A stretch of DNA of 34,829 nt from NCBI GenBank assembly GCA_017621115.1, contig JAGATU010000109.1:1-34829 (forward strand), in the 5' to 3' direction. Position 1 is the stretch's first letter; each line of letters begins with the position of its first letter. Positions 1 through 7,643 of this stretch are shown in pieces. The notes below the pieces were generated by a model. It was not told the DNA's origin. It saw nothing but the letters and a program-made list of their open reading frames with translations, and ran no database searches. Origin of the DNA: Lachnospiraceae bacterium. GTDB taxonomy: Bacteria; Bacillota_A; Clostridia; Lachnospirales; Lachnospiraceae. The translations under genes were made by a program, and so were the position numbers.

Positions 1-86
1 ATCGAAAGATTGATATCCAGAAGAGTCGGCTCTACTTGTGCCCGATATTTAAATGAATACTCTTTAAATTCAATTATCGGATTCAT
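1..86 (-). CDS. ECF/ABC transporter ATP-binding protein (5' end only)
   Basis: Only the first 28 codons lie in the window; the gene runs off the left edge. The ATG is at 86. The translation starts MNPIIEFKEYSFKYRAQVEP and continues into TLLDINLS, which is the usual N-terminus of an ABC ATPase (first beta strands before Walker A), as in the EcfA/YkoD group. An AGAGGA ribosome binding site overlaps the end of the preceding S-component gene, and the gap between the two is 7 bp, so they are almost certainly one operon. In UPF0397-type loci the ATPase is often a double-domain protein that powers substrate uptake with an S component and a T component. Walker motifs and total length are outside the window, so the assignment rests on the N-terminus and the context. 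Confidence 0.75.
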   Translation of the reverse strand, partial: MNPIIEFKEYSFKYRAQVEPTLLDINLS

Positions 87-93
87 GTACAAA

Positions 94-648
94 TTAATCC
101 TCTTTTGTTAAACTTGATGATTTTGCACCAATCTTAGAATATGCTAATGCCAAAAGTGTACCAAGAACACCTGCTACAACGATGTTGCCGATGAATGCGA
201 AGATACCCTGTACAAATACTTTACCTGCAGGCTCTGCATAAATTAAGATATCAAGAACAGGAGCTACAACGATCCAAGCGATTGCATTGGCAATAACCTG
301 AACGATGTTAAAGAAAATAATGGCTTTCTTATCAAATCCGCCTGCCTTGATAGCATATTTGCTAACAAAAAGACCAATGATAATACCGTAAACTGCATCC
401 GGGAATACCCAGCTCCACCAAACGCCGCCGTAGAATACTGCGTCACCGAGAGCGTGTCCGATAAGACCGATTGCGCCACCTACGATTGGTCCGAATACTG
501 CTGCAAAGAATGTAAGGATTGCAACACGTGACTGTAAAGAGGTGTTAGGAATGATACCGAAAGGTACCTGCACGTTGGTAAGAACAACGAATAAAGCTGT
601 TCCGATACCGATTGCTACAACTTCTTTAATACCGAATTTTGTTTTCAT
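94..648 (-). CDS. ECF transporter S component, UPF0397 family
   Basis: A 184-residue hydrophobic protein with about five or six membrane segments, starting MKTKFGIKEVVAIGIGTALF. The segment with SLQSRVAILTFFAAVFGPIVGG, then GLIGHALGDAVFYGGVWWSW, is typical of the UPF0397 branch of ECF substrate-binding (S) proteins. An ATG five codons upstream (663) is also in frame, but the GGAGGA there sits 7 nt before the 648 ATG and overlaps the codons following 663, so it serves as ribosome binding site and 648 is the start. The S component captures a small molecule in the membrane and the downstream ATPase drives release inward. The substrate cannot be read from the sequence; a vitamin or vitamin precursor is the usual cargo. 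A promoter and a perfect inverted repeat lie directly upstream. Confidence 0.85.
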   Translation of the reverse strand: MKTKFGIKEVVAIGIGTALFVVLTNVQVPFGIIPNTSLQSRVAILTFFAAVFGPIVGGAIGLIGHALGDAVFYGGVWWSWVFPDAVYGIIIGLFVSKYAIKAGGFDKKAIIFFNIVQVIANAIAWIVVAPVLDILIYAEPAGKVFVQGIFAFIGNIVVAGVLGTLLALAYSKIGAKSSSLTKED

Positions 649-681
649 GATGAGTTCCTCCATAAATATGTAGAATTATTT

Positions 682-706
682 TTCTTTATTACAAAGTAAT
701 AAAGAA
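682..706 (-). repeat. Perfect 11-bp inverted repeat in the ECF leader
   Basis: An 11-bp perfect inverted repeat (682-692 and 696-706, core TTATTAC-3-GTAATAA on the minus strand) separated by 3 bp. It begins about 6 bp after the predicted start point of the ECF transcript. It is AT-rich and has no T-run behind it on the minus strand, so it is a poor terminator. It is better placed to be a repressor operator or a 5' RNA hairpin controlling the ECF operon. Which regulator would bind is unknown. Confidence 0.6.
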
Positions 707-718
707 CTACCCTTCTAT

Positions 719-747
719 ATAATATTCTATTTTTCGATTTTTTTCAA
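719..747 (-). promoter_or_regulatory. Promoter of the ECF operon
   Basis: On the minus strand TTGAAA (742-747) is followed by 17 bp and TATTAT (719-724), a good sigma-A pair. The -35 box lies inside the last codons of the MATE gene, so the ECF operon can be transcribed independently of it. Predicted start point near 712. Confidence 0.6.
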
Positions 748-2079
748 CTTGTTATAGCCGTAGAAGAAACAAACCAAATGTGCCAATATGGTAATCGTCC
801 ACGTAACCGGATAGGAATAATACAATACCTCAAGGCTGCGGTACCACTGAAAGATTGTGAATATCCACACAATACGAAGTCCGCAGGCACCGATAAGGGA
901 GACAACCATTGGCATAAACGAATATCCCATACCACGGATACATCCGACAAATACATCCATAACCCCGCATAAAAAGTGTGAACAACAGAAAATACTCAGA
1001 CGTTTCAGCCCATACATAATTACTTCTGCATCCGTTGCATAGAATCCGAGTAATTTTTCTCCAAAAAGAAGTCCGAGCATACCCATTCCGATTCCCGTAA
1101 CCGCTACCGCTGCCACACAGATAATCATGATCTTTTTAACTCTGTCCCACTTCTTGGCACCCACATTCTGGCTGGTAAAACTAATAGCAGTCTGATGGAA
1201 TGAGTTCATCGCATTGTAAATAAAGCCTTCCAGATTCTGTGCCGCCGTATTGCCGGCAACCGCAATCGAACCAAAAGAGTTAACCGAAGACTGAATCAAC
1301 ACATTGGAAATAGAGAATACCATTCCCTGGAATCCTGCAGGAATACCGACCCTGAGAATGCGGATAACTTTATCTTTGTGCAGACGAATCTTACCAATTT
1401 CCAAACGGTAATCTCCCTGCTCTTTTATCAGGCAACGGATAACCATTGCTGCAGACACAAACTGGGATATTATCGTAGCCAATGCCACGCCGGCCACACC
1501 CATTCCCATGGAAACAATAAAGAACACATTCAAAACCACATTAATTACGCCTGCAAAAAACAGGTAATATAAAGGTCTCTTGGTATCTCCGACCGCCCTT
1601 AAAATAGCACTGCCAAAGTTATACAAAAGCATACCCGGTACACCCGCAAAATAAATTTTCATATATAAAACCGCATGCGGAAGTACATCTTCAGGCGTTC
1701 CCATTAATGTCAAAAGCGGGCTCGCCAAAATAAAACCGATAACTCCTAAAATCACGCCACCAAGCAGACTGAGTGCAATGGACGTGTGTACGGTCTGTCC
1801 CAGTTCCTCCCTACGGTTTGCACCATAAAAATGCGCAACCAGTACATTGGTTCCGACTGACATTCCCACAAACATATTAATCAGCAAATTGATAAGCGAA
1901 GATGTAGAACCAACCGCTGCCAAAGCCACACTTCCCGCAAAACGTCCCGCTACTATCATATCCGCTGCATTAAATAAAAGTTGTAAAATACCGGATAAAA
2001 TCAACGGCACTGAGAAAACCAGTATTTTTGATAAAAGCGGTCCGCTGCACATATCAATTTCGTAGTTTTTCGTTCTCAT
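727..2079 (-). CDS. MATE family efflux transporter
   Basis: A 450-residue protein with 12 predicted membrane segments in two homologous halves, the normal size for MATE exporters. Recognisable features are the N-terminal PLILSGILQLLFNAADMIVAGRFAG and the matching second-half segment starting VGIPAGFQGMVFSISNVLIQ. These antiporters use a Na+ or H+ gradient to expel organic cations, drugs or metabolites; the substrate here is unknown. AAGGA lies about 10 nt before the ATG. No terminator separates it from the ECF genes downstream, but those have their own promoter. A second MATE gene of the same length lies at 5172-6524 on the other strand. The two belong to the same family but diverge clearly in sequence, so this is not a recent duplication. 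Confidence 0.92.
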   Translation of the reverse strand: MRTKNYEIDMCSGPLLSKILVFSVPLILSGILQLLFNAADMIVAGRFAGSVALAAVGSTSSLINLLINMFVGMSVGTNVLVAHFYGANRREELGQTVHTSIALSLLGGVILGVIGFILASPLLTLMGTPEDVLPHAVLYMKIYFAGVPGMLLYNFGSAILRAVGDTKRPLYYLFFAGVINVVLNVFFIVSMGMGVAGVALATIISQFVSAAMVIRCLIKEQGDYRLEIGKIRLHKDKVIRILRVGIPAGFQGMVFSISNVLIQSSVNSFGSIAVAGNTAAQNLEGFIYNAMNSFHQTAISFTSQNVGAKKWDRVKKIMIICVAAVAVTGIGMGMLGLLFGEKLLGFYATDAEVIMYGLKRLSIFCCSHFLCGVMDVFVGCIRGMGYSFMPMVVSLIGACGLRIVWIFTIFQWYRSLEVLYYSYPVTWTITILAHLVCFFYGYNKLKKIEK

Positions 2080-2144
2080 AATTGTTCTGTCCTTCTAAGC
2101 ATGTTTCTATTCACTATCCATTTTATAACTTGTTTCAAAAATAG

Positions 2145-2183
2145 AAAAGGATTTTAGTAGCATCACACTACCAAAATCCTTTT
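2145..2183 (-). terminator. Intrinsic terminator after the PTS_EIIC_2 gene
   Basis: A 16-bp stem (2145-2160 with 2168-2183) and a 7-nt loop. The single imperfect position is a G-U pair when read on the minus strand but an A-C mismatch on the plus strand, which supports use by the minus-strand gene. The 3' arm ends in TTTT and is followed by a T-rich stretch. It isolates the PfoR-like gene from the MATE gene downstream. Confidence 0.8.
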
Positions 2184-2196
2184 TTCTGATTATGTA

Positions 2197-3255
2197 TTAT
2201 ACATCTAATTTCATATCGCCGATAGAGATAATTTCTTTTTTTCTCATAATTTCTGAAATTACCAATGCTAAAATTGCCGGAAGCACAATATGCAATACCA
2301 CAATTTTAATAAGTACCATTGTCGGGTCCGCACCTGCCCCCACCATATCCTGGTAAGTATTAATCTGTCCTACAAGACCTGCCGTTCCCATTCCGGAACC
2401 GGTTGCATTGTTGGTCATCTTAAATACCATTGTCGATACCGGACCTAAGATTGCACTGGTAATAATTGCCGGAAGCCAGATAACCGGTTTTTTCACAATA
2501 TTACCAATTTGCAACATACTGGTTCCCAGTCCCTGTGCCAAAAGACCGTTTACTTTATTGTCACGGTAAGAAGCAACCGCAAAACCAACCATATTTGCAC
2601 AACAACCCACAGTTGCCGCACCGGCTGCCAGACCGCTAAGTCCAAGGATAACACCAAGAGCCGCTGAACTGATAGGCAATGTCAGAATAATACCCATTAA
2701 TACGGAAACTACAATACCCATAATAAACGGTGCCTGTTCCGTTCCCCAGTTAATCAAAGAACCAAGCCATGTCATAAAACTTGAAATGGAAGGTCCGATT
2801 AATAAACCGACCGTACATCCGGATACAATACAAACGAATGGTGTAATAAGAATATCTACCTTTGTCTTACCGCTAACCAGACGTCCCATGTAAATACAAA
2901 CAATTGCTCCGATAAATGCGCCAAGCGGTTCTCCCGGTCCCGCAAACTGCATCACGCCGTCCACTAAAACCGTACCTGCGATTATTTTAGAAGCAAAAGC
3001 ACTTGTCATACCCGCTGTAGCCGCAGAAATAACAACTAACGGACTTGCTTTTAAACGCATCGCCGTACCGACACCAATACCTGCTCCGGTAAGTGCTGAA
3101 GCAACTTTTCCCATCATTACCAGGTACTGTCCGATGGCTCCCGGAATCAAACCGCCGACCTGGACAATAATCGTACCGATAATCAAGGTAGCAAACAAAC
3201 CGCTTGCCATACCGCTTAAACCATCAATAAAGATCTCTTTCAGTATTTTTTTCAT
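2197..3255 (-). CDS. PTS_EIIC_2 / PfoR-type membrane protein
   Basis: A 352-residue, very hydrophobic protein of about nine or ten membrane segments, rich in Gly and Ala. Landmarks are GAGIGVGTAMRLKASPLVVISAA near residue 60, FAGPGEPLGAFIGAIV, and NNATGSGMGTAGLVGQI near the C-terminus. These fit the PTS EIIC_2 family that includes Clostridium perfringens PfoR, long annotated as a regulator although it looks like a membrane permease. No EIIA or EIIB domain is fused or adjacent, so the role is unclear: either an orphan sugar-type permease or a sensor. A strong AGGAGGAA ribosome binding site lies 3 nt before the ATG. It is transcribed alone, with its own extended promoter and terminator. Confidence 0.8.
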   Translation of the reverse strand: MKKILKEIFIDGLSGMASGLFATLIIGTIIVQVGGLIPGAIGQYLVMMGKVASALTGAGIGVGTAMRLKASPLVVISAATAGMTSAFASKIIAGTVLVDGVMQFAGPGEPLGAFIGAIVCIYMGRLVSGKTKVDILITPFVCIVSGCTVGLLIGPSISSFMTWLGSLINWGTEQAPFIMGIVVSVLMGIILTLPISSAALGVILGLSGLAAGAATVGCCANMVGFAVASYRDNKVNGLLAQGLGTSMLQIGNIVKKPVIWLPAIITSAILGPVSTMVFKMTNNATGSGMGTAGLVGQINTYQDMVGAGADPTMVLIKIVVLHIVLPAILALVISEIMRKKEIISIGDMKLDV

Positions 3256-3318
3256 AATTTCCTCCTATACAGATGCCGTTTGTAAAGTTCATTGCATTGC
3301 ACCTGTCTTGTCAGTCGA

Positions 3319-3347
3319 ATAATAGCATAATTCAGTACGCATTTCAA
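3319..3347 (-). promoter_or_regulatory. Promoter of the PTS_EIIC_2 gene
   Basis: Minus-strand TTGAAA (3342-3347), a 17-bp spacer, and TATTAT (3319-3324) preceded by TGC, an extended -10. The predicted leader is about 56 nt and ends in AGGAGGAA just before the ATG. Confidence 0.7.
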
Positions 3348-3402
3348 TAGGTTTCATAGACAAACCTCTAAATCTATGCTAAACTGATTGGGTATGAAAT
3401 CA

Positions 3403-3408
3403 TATAAT
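3403..3408 (+). promoter_or_regulatory. Possible -10 box for the FAD oxidoreductase gene
   Basis: A perfect TATAAT at 3403-3408 lies 54 bp before the ATG of the oxidoreductase gene. The matching -35 position (TAAACT at 17 bp) is poor, so an activator or a weak promoter is possible. The divergent promoter lies about 55 bp away. Confidence 0.4.
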
Positions 3409-3461
3409 ATTCCCATATTCTACATATTTTTTGTTGAAGGGATTACGAAAGGATAAACAAC

Positions 3462-5042
3462 ATGGCAAAAAAAGCTCTCGTTATCGGTGCCGGTCCTGCC
3501 GGTCTTACCGCAGCATATGAGTTATTAACCAAGGCAGACGACATTGAAGTTGTCGTATTTGAAGAAAGCGAATGTTTCGGTGGTATTTCCAAGACTGTGA
3601 ATTACAAGGGAAACCGCATGGACATGGGCGGACACCGTTTCTTTTCCAAGATTCCGGAAGTAAATAAATGGTGGGATGAGATGCTCCCGATGCAGGGTGC
3701 TCCGGCATATGATGATATTAAGCTGGAACGAAGCGTATCCACTGTTGCAAACGGACCGGACCCTGAAAAAGAAGACCGCGTGATGCTTAGCCGTCCGCGT
3801 GTATCCAGAATTTTCTTCAACCAGAAATTTTTTGATTATCCTATTTCCTTAAAGATGGAAACATTGGTAAATATGGGATTTGTGAATACCATCCAGGTTG
3901 GATTCAGTTATTTATTCACCGTATTCCACAAACGCAAAGAAAATTCTCTGGAAGATTTCTATATTAACCGTTTTGGCAAGAAGCTGTATTCCATGTTCTT
4001 TGAAAACTATACCGAGAACCTTTGGGGCAGACATCCAAGCGAAATCGACCCAAGCTGGGGTGCACAGCGTGCCAAAGGTCTTTCCATCGTAGCCATCTTA
4101 AAGGATATGTTTGGCAAGATTTTACCGGGCAAGAAAAACCGCAAGGTTGAGACTTCCTTGATTGAAGAATTCAAATATCCAAAACTTGGTCCGGGACAGT
4201 TATGGGAAGTAACAGCGGATAAGATTTTAGAAAAAGGCGGCCAGATTTATAAAAATGCCCGCGTTACCAAGATTCATAAAAACGCTGACAATGTATTAAC
4301 CGGCGTAACATACGAAAAAGACGGTCAGGAATACACAATGGAAGGTGATTACATTATCTCCTCCATGCCAATCAAAGATTTGGTTGCCGGCATGAATGAT
4401 GTTCCTGCAGACCCTGCAAGAATTGCAGCCGGTCTTCCGTACCGTGATTATTTAACACTCGGTGTACTTGTTCCAAGACTTGCTCTTAAGAACTTAACCA
4501 AGCGTAAGACCATCGGTAATATTATCCCGGATAACTGGGTATATGTTCACGACCGCAATGTGAATATGGGACGTTTCCAGATTTACAACAACTGGTCCCC
4601 GTACCTTGTAAAAGACATTGAGAATACCGTCTGGGTAGGTTTGGAATACTTTGTTAACGAAGGCGATGAATTCTGGAATATGTCCGAAGAAGAATTCGCC
4701 AAGATGGCGATTAAAGAGATGGTTGCGATTAACTTAATCGAATCCGAAGATATCGTAATGGATTTTCATGAAGAGAAGGTTAAGAAAGCATACCCTGCTT
4801 ACTTTGATACCTATGATGAAATTGATACCTTGGTTGATTACCTTAAGTCCATTGACAATCTCTACTGTATCGGACGTAACGGCCAGCACCGCTACAACAA
4901 CTTAGACCACTCTATGTGTACTTCTTTTGAAACCGTTAAGAACATTGTAAGCGGTGAGAAGAACAAGGACAACATCTGGAGTGTCAACACAGAGAAAGAA
5001 TACCACGAAGAAGCCAAGACCAATGAGGCTGAGGTGGATTAA
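3462..5042 (+). CDS. FAD-dependent oxidoreductase, UDP-galactopyranose-mutase-like
   Basis: A 526-residue protein with an N-terminal dinucleotide-binding fold (GAGPAG at residues 9-14, glutamate near 35) and the following [11 protein letters not shown] segment typical of the amine oxidase / protoporphyrinogen oxidase / UDP-galactopyranose mutase superfamily. Near the C-terminus [20 protein letters not shown] resembles the FAD-binding block of UGM-like proteins. Proteins of this type often sit in surface-polysaccharide loci, where they may act on nucleotide sugars or lipid-linked sugars. It is about 130 residues longer than classical Glf and lacks clear Glf identity, so no gene symbol is given. 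AAAGGA precedes the ATG. It is flanked by a terminator and is probably monocistronic. The C-terminal 25 residues are very acidic and polar and probably disordered. Confidence 0.8.
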   Translation: MAKKALVIGAGPAGLTAAYELLTKADDIEVVVFEESECFGGISKTVNYKGNRMDMGGHRFFSKIPEVNKWWDEMLPMQGAPAYDDIKLERSVSTVANGPDPEKEDRVMLSRPRVSRIFFNQKFFDYPISLKMETLVNMGFVNTIQVGFSYLFTVFHKRKENSLEDFYINRFGKKLYSMFFENYTENLWGRHPSEIDPSWGAQRAKGLSIVAILKDMFGKILPGKKNRKVETSLIEEFKYPKLGPGQLWEVTADKILEKGGQIYKNARVTKIHKNADNVLTGVTYEKDGQEYTMEGDYIISSMPIKDLVAGMNDVPADPARIAAGLPYRDYLTLGVLVPRLALKNLTKRKTIGNIIPDNWVYVHDRNVNMGRFQIYNNWSPYLVKDIENTVWVGLEYFVNEGDEFWNMSEEEFAKMAIKEMVAINLIESEDIVMDFHEEKVKKAYPAYFDTYDEIDTLVDYLKSIDNLYCIGRNGQHRYNNLDHSMCTSFETVKNIVSGEKNKDNIWSVNTEKEYHEEAKTNEAEVD

Positions 5043-5089
5043 ATAAGATTTATATTCCCCGCAACAGAGGGATAAGAACTTTGTAAAAC

Positions 5090-5132
5090 AAGCCTGAATA
5101 TCTATTTTTTACGGATATTCAGGCTTATTTAT
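5090..5132 (+). terminator. Intrinsic terminator after the FAD oxidoreductase gene
   Basis: A perfect 13-bp stem (5090-5102 with 5114-5126) with a loop of 11 nt, followed by ATTTATT. The opposite strand also carries a GTTTT tail, but no minus-strand gene ends here. Confidence 0.8.
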
Positions 5133-5171
5133 TACTATTCCACATAAAACGAATTAGAAGAGATAAAGGCA

Positions 5172-6524
5172 ATGAATAGTCAAAACAGAACCACAGACTT
5201 AACAATCGGAAATCCTTTTACACTACTGCTTGGTTTTTCCATCCCGTTAATGATTGGTAATATTTTTCAACAACTCTATACCTTTGCAGATGCACTTATT
5301 GTAGGACAAAAAGTAGGTCCTTTTGCCATGGCTGCCATCAGTTCCACTGAATGGATTACCTTCATTATGTTCAGCGTTATTGGCGGCATCACACAGGGAT
5401 GTTCGGTTATTATTTCCGCTTTCTTTGGCCGACATGATGAAGAAGGAGTAGAGAAGTCCATTTACAGTACCTACATAGTTTCTCTTGTTACCGCGGTGCT
5501 TTTTATCGTATTGGGGCAGTTAATGATTCGCCCCACACTTACGCTTTTACATACGCCGACAGAAATTATAGTCCTGTCCACACAATATCTGCGGATACTT
5601 TTCTCCGGGATTCCGATTACGGTCCTTTACAATATGCTGTCCGCCATTATGCGTGCGCTGGGCAACAGCAAGCAGCCGCTCTATGCCATGGTTATTGCTT
5701 CTCTTTCAAATGTAGTGCTGGATTTATTGTTCATTGTGGTTTTTGACATGGGCGTTGCTGGGGCCGCTATTGCTACAATCATCGGCCAGGGATTCGCATG
5801 TCTGTATTGTATCATCGTCATAAAATATACCCATATGTACACTGTTCATTTGTCCGGCACATTATTTTCAAAAGAAATAGCCAAAGACCAACTAAAACTT
5901 GGTCTTCCTATGGGCCTTCAGAGTGTTATAACCGCTACCGGCGGTTTATTTGTACAGGCTACTGCCAATGGATTTGGAATTATTTTTGTTACCGGTTATG
6001 CTGCTGCCAATAAACTATACGCTCTACTTGAAATCGCAGCGACATCCTATGCGCAAGGCTCTTTAACCTATACCGCACAAAATAATGGTACTCACAATAC
6101 CGGGCGAATAAAAGAAGGACTGCGTGCCTCATTATTAATCGGATGCCTCACCGCTGTAATTATGTCCGTCATTATGCTTTTTGCCGGCAAAACCATACTT
6201 GGACTGTTTATTACAACCACCGAAATGGACGTAACCGCTTCTATTTCTATTGGATATCAATTTTTACAGATTCTGGCTTTGGGTTTCCCGTTATTATACA
6301 TTTTGTATATTGTCCGTGCCTGTGTTCAGGGGCTGGGAGATTCTTTTTACCCGATGTTATCCAGTTTTATTCAGGTTATCATGCGTGTGAGTTGCGCTTT
6401 ATTCCTTACAAGAATAATTGGTTTTTCCGGAATTTTCTGGGGTGAGCTATGTGCGTGGATTGGCGCCGATGTTTTTCTTATTATTGTACTAATCAAAAAA
6501 TTGTATAAAAACGGCTATGCATAA
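5172..6524 (+). CDS. MATE family efflux transporter
   Basis: A 450-residue MATE protein with 12 predicted membrane helices, beginning MNSQNRTTDLTIGNPFTLLL and continuing with MIGNIFQQLYTFADALIVGQ, the conserved first-helix region of the family. The second half starts near LKLGLPMGLQSVITATGGLF. Family function is cation-driven export of drugs or metabolites; the substrate is not readable. AAAGG precedes the ATG. No strong promoter was found in the short space after the preceding terminator. The last four codons and the stop codon form part of the following terminator hairpin, so the 3' end of this gene is constrained by RNA folding. It converges with the SGNH lipoprotein gene, leaving a 16-bp gap. 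Confidence 0.92.
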   Translation: MNSQNRTTDLTIGNPFTLLLGFSIPLMIGNIFQQLYTFADALIVGQKVGPFAMAAISSTEWITFIMFSVIGGITQGCSVIISAFFGRHDEEGVEKSIYSTYIVSLVTAVLFIVLGQLMIRPTLTLLHTPTEIIVLSTQYLRILFSGIPITVLYNMLSAIMRALGNSKQPLYAMVIASLSNVVLDLLFIVVFDMGVAGAAIATIIGQGFACLYCIIVIKYTHMYTVHLSGTLFSKEIAKDQLKLGLPMGLQSVITATGGLFVQATANGFGIIFVTGYAAANKLYALLEIAATSYAQGSLTYTAQNNGTHNTGRIKEGLRASLLIGCLTAVIMSVIMLFAGKTILGLFITTTEMDVTASISIGYQFLQILALGFPLLYILYIVRACVQGLGDSFYPMLSSFIQVIMRVSCALFLTRIIGFSGIFWGELCAWIGADVFLIIVLIKKLYKNGYA

Positions 6525-6537
6525 TGCATAGCCGTTT
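6509..6537. terminator. Bidirectional terminator with a stop codon as its loop
   Basis: A perfect 13-bp stem (6509-6521 with 6525-6537) whose 3-nt loop is exactly the TAA stop codon of the MATE gene (6522-6524). The plus-strand tail is CTTTT. The minus-strand tail (TTTTTAT) is better and serves the SGNH lipoprotein gene, which stops at 6541. One hairpin therefore ends both convergent genes. Confidence 0.85.
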
Positions 6538-6540
6538 CTT

Positions 6541-7614
6541 TTACAAACTTCCCATTATCAAATTGAAAATATTCACATAAGTCGGTGCGTCATAGTGCAA
6601 ACCATCTACAAGACGATAGCCGTTTGCATTAAGCCAACTGCTGGTATCAATCCATCTTACACCCGAAAGCATACCCGGTACATTGGCATTGAAGGTATCT
6701 ACATCTGCCTGGTCCGTATATGGATTTTCCCATACAGGATTAACAGATACAAAGTAGGTCTTAGCCCCTCTGGCTGCCCATTCTGCCGCTTTGGCATTGA
6801 CGATTTCCGCATAAGAGCGATAGTGCTCAGGGTCGTTTACACCCATATTGATAACAACCTTGGTTCCTTTTCCGACATATGGATCAAATCTCGGAATGGC
6901 CTTTTCCACAAACCATGTGTATTCCTTGGAGTTCTCACAAATCCAAGAACATCCGCCACCGCCAACGGCTTCCTGCATCTGCACACAACGGGAATCTCCA
7001 ACCATGATAACGCCTGCAGGCGCTGCTACTGCCTGTGCCGGTCCTGCCGGTGCCGCAGGAGCTGCCGGAGCAGGAGCCGGAATCTCCGGTTGGGTCTCTG
7101 ATAAATATTTGCCGCTGGCATAGACTGCCTGTCCGTCTCTCATAAAGAAATACCAGCCTGTATCCGCCTGTCCGAGTACCGTAACAGCCTCTGCCATTGC
7201 AAGGCTTCCTGCTTTTTCATAATCCTTACTCGGGCCACGTCTGATATTCAATGCCATTGTTGCATATAAAGTCTTTGGTTCTTCCAATCTGGTAACAACA
7301 ATTGGCGCTTTTTCTGTTTCTTCAGTTGCTTCTTCTGTAGCAGACTCTGTGGTTTCTTCTACGGTTTCTGTCTCTTCCGAAGTGCTTTCTTCAGTAACCG
7401 TTTCTGACTCAGTTACCTCAGTTGCCTCTTCCGTTGTGCTTTCTGCCACTGTTTCCTCTACAACACTCTCTGTTTCAGAAACTGCTTCGGTCTCTTCTAC
7501 CTGACTTTCCGTTGTCTCTGTGACAGCCGCCACCGGCTGTGCCGGCTGTCCGCATGCGCACAGTAACAAACACAATAACACCGGTACCACTGCTTTTTTC
7601 ATAATTTTTTTCAT
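6541..7614 (-). CDS. Secreted SH3-SGNH hydrolase lipoprotein
   Basis: A 357-residue lipoprotein. A short basic and hydrophobic signal ends in LLCAC, with the lipidated Cys at residue 21. Residues about 31-105 are a low-complexity Glu/Thr/Val/Ser stalk. Residues about 112-172 form a bacterial SH3 domain (LNIRRGPSKDYEKAGSL, then a GWYFF core). A Pro/Ala linker (178-200) leads to an SGNH/GDSL domain with GDSR (Ser208), GVND (Asn260) and DGLH (Asp337, His340), so all catalytic positions are present. The layout fits a membrane-anchored esterase or O-acyltransferase partner that reaches into the wall and acts on acylated glycan or peptidoglycan. The gene is last in a minus-strand run, 29 bp after a LIC_10190-like membrane gene. 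An ATG four codons further in is possible, but GAGGGG is well placed for the first ATG. Confidence 0.85.
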   Translation of the reverse strand: MKKIMKKAVVPVLLCLLLCACGQPAQPVAAVTETTESQVEETEAVSETESVVEETVAESTTEEATEVTESETVTEESTSEETETVEETTESATEEATEETEKAPIVVTRLEEPKTLYATMALNIRRGPSKDYEKAGSLAMAEAVTVLGQADTGWYFFMRDGQAVYASGKYLSETQPEIPAPAPAAPAAPAGPAQAVAAPAGVIMVGDSRCVQMQEAVGGGGCSWICENSKEYTWFVEKAIPRFDPYVGKGTKVVINMGVNDPEHYRSYAEIVNAKAAEWAARGAKTYFVSVNPVWENPYTDQADVDTFNANVPGMLSGVRWIDTSSWLNANGYRLVDGLHYDAPTYVNIFNLIMGSL

Positions 7615-7643
7615 ACTATCATCCCCTCGTAATCTTTTAACGG

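Noticed and set aside
649..663. Earlier ATG for the ECF S component (adds MEELI)
   Set aside because: These codons contain the GGAGGA ribosome binding site for the ATG at 648.
3462..5042. Naming the FAD protein as UDP-galactopyranose mutase (glf)
   Set aside because: The fold and C-terminal block are similar, but it is much longer and lacks the clear Glf signature. It is not in the glycan cluster here, so only superfamily level is claimed.
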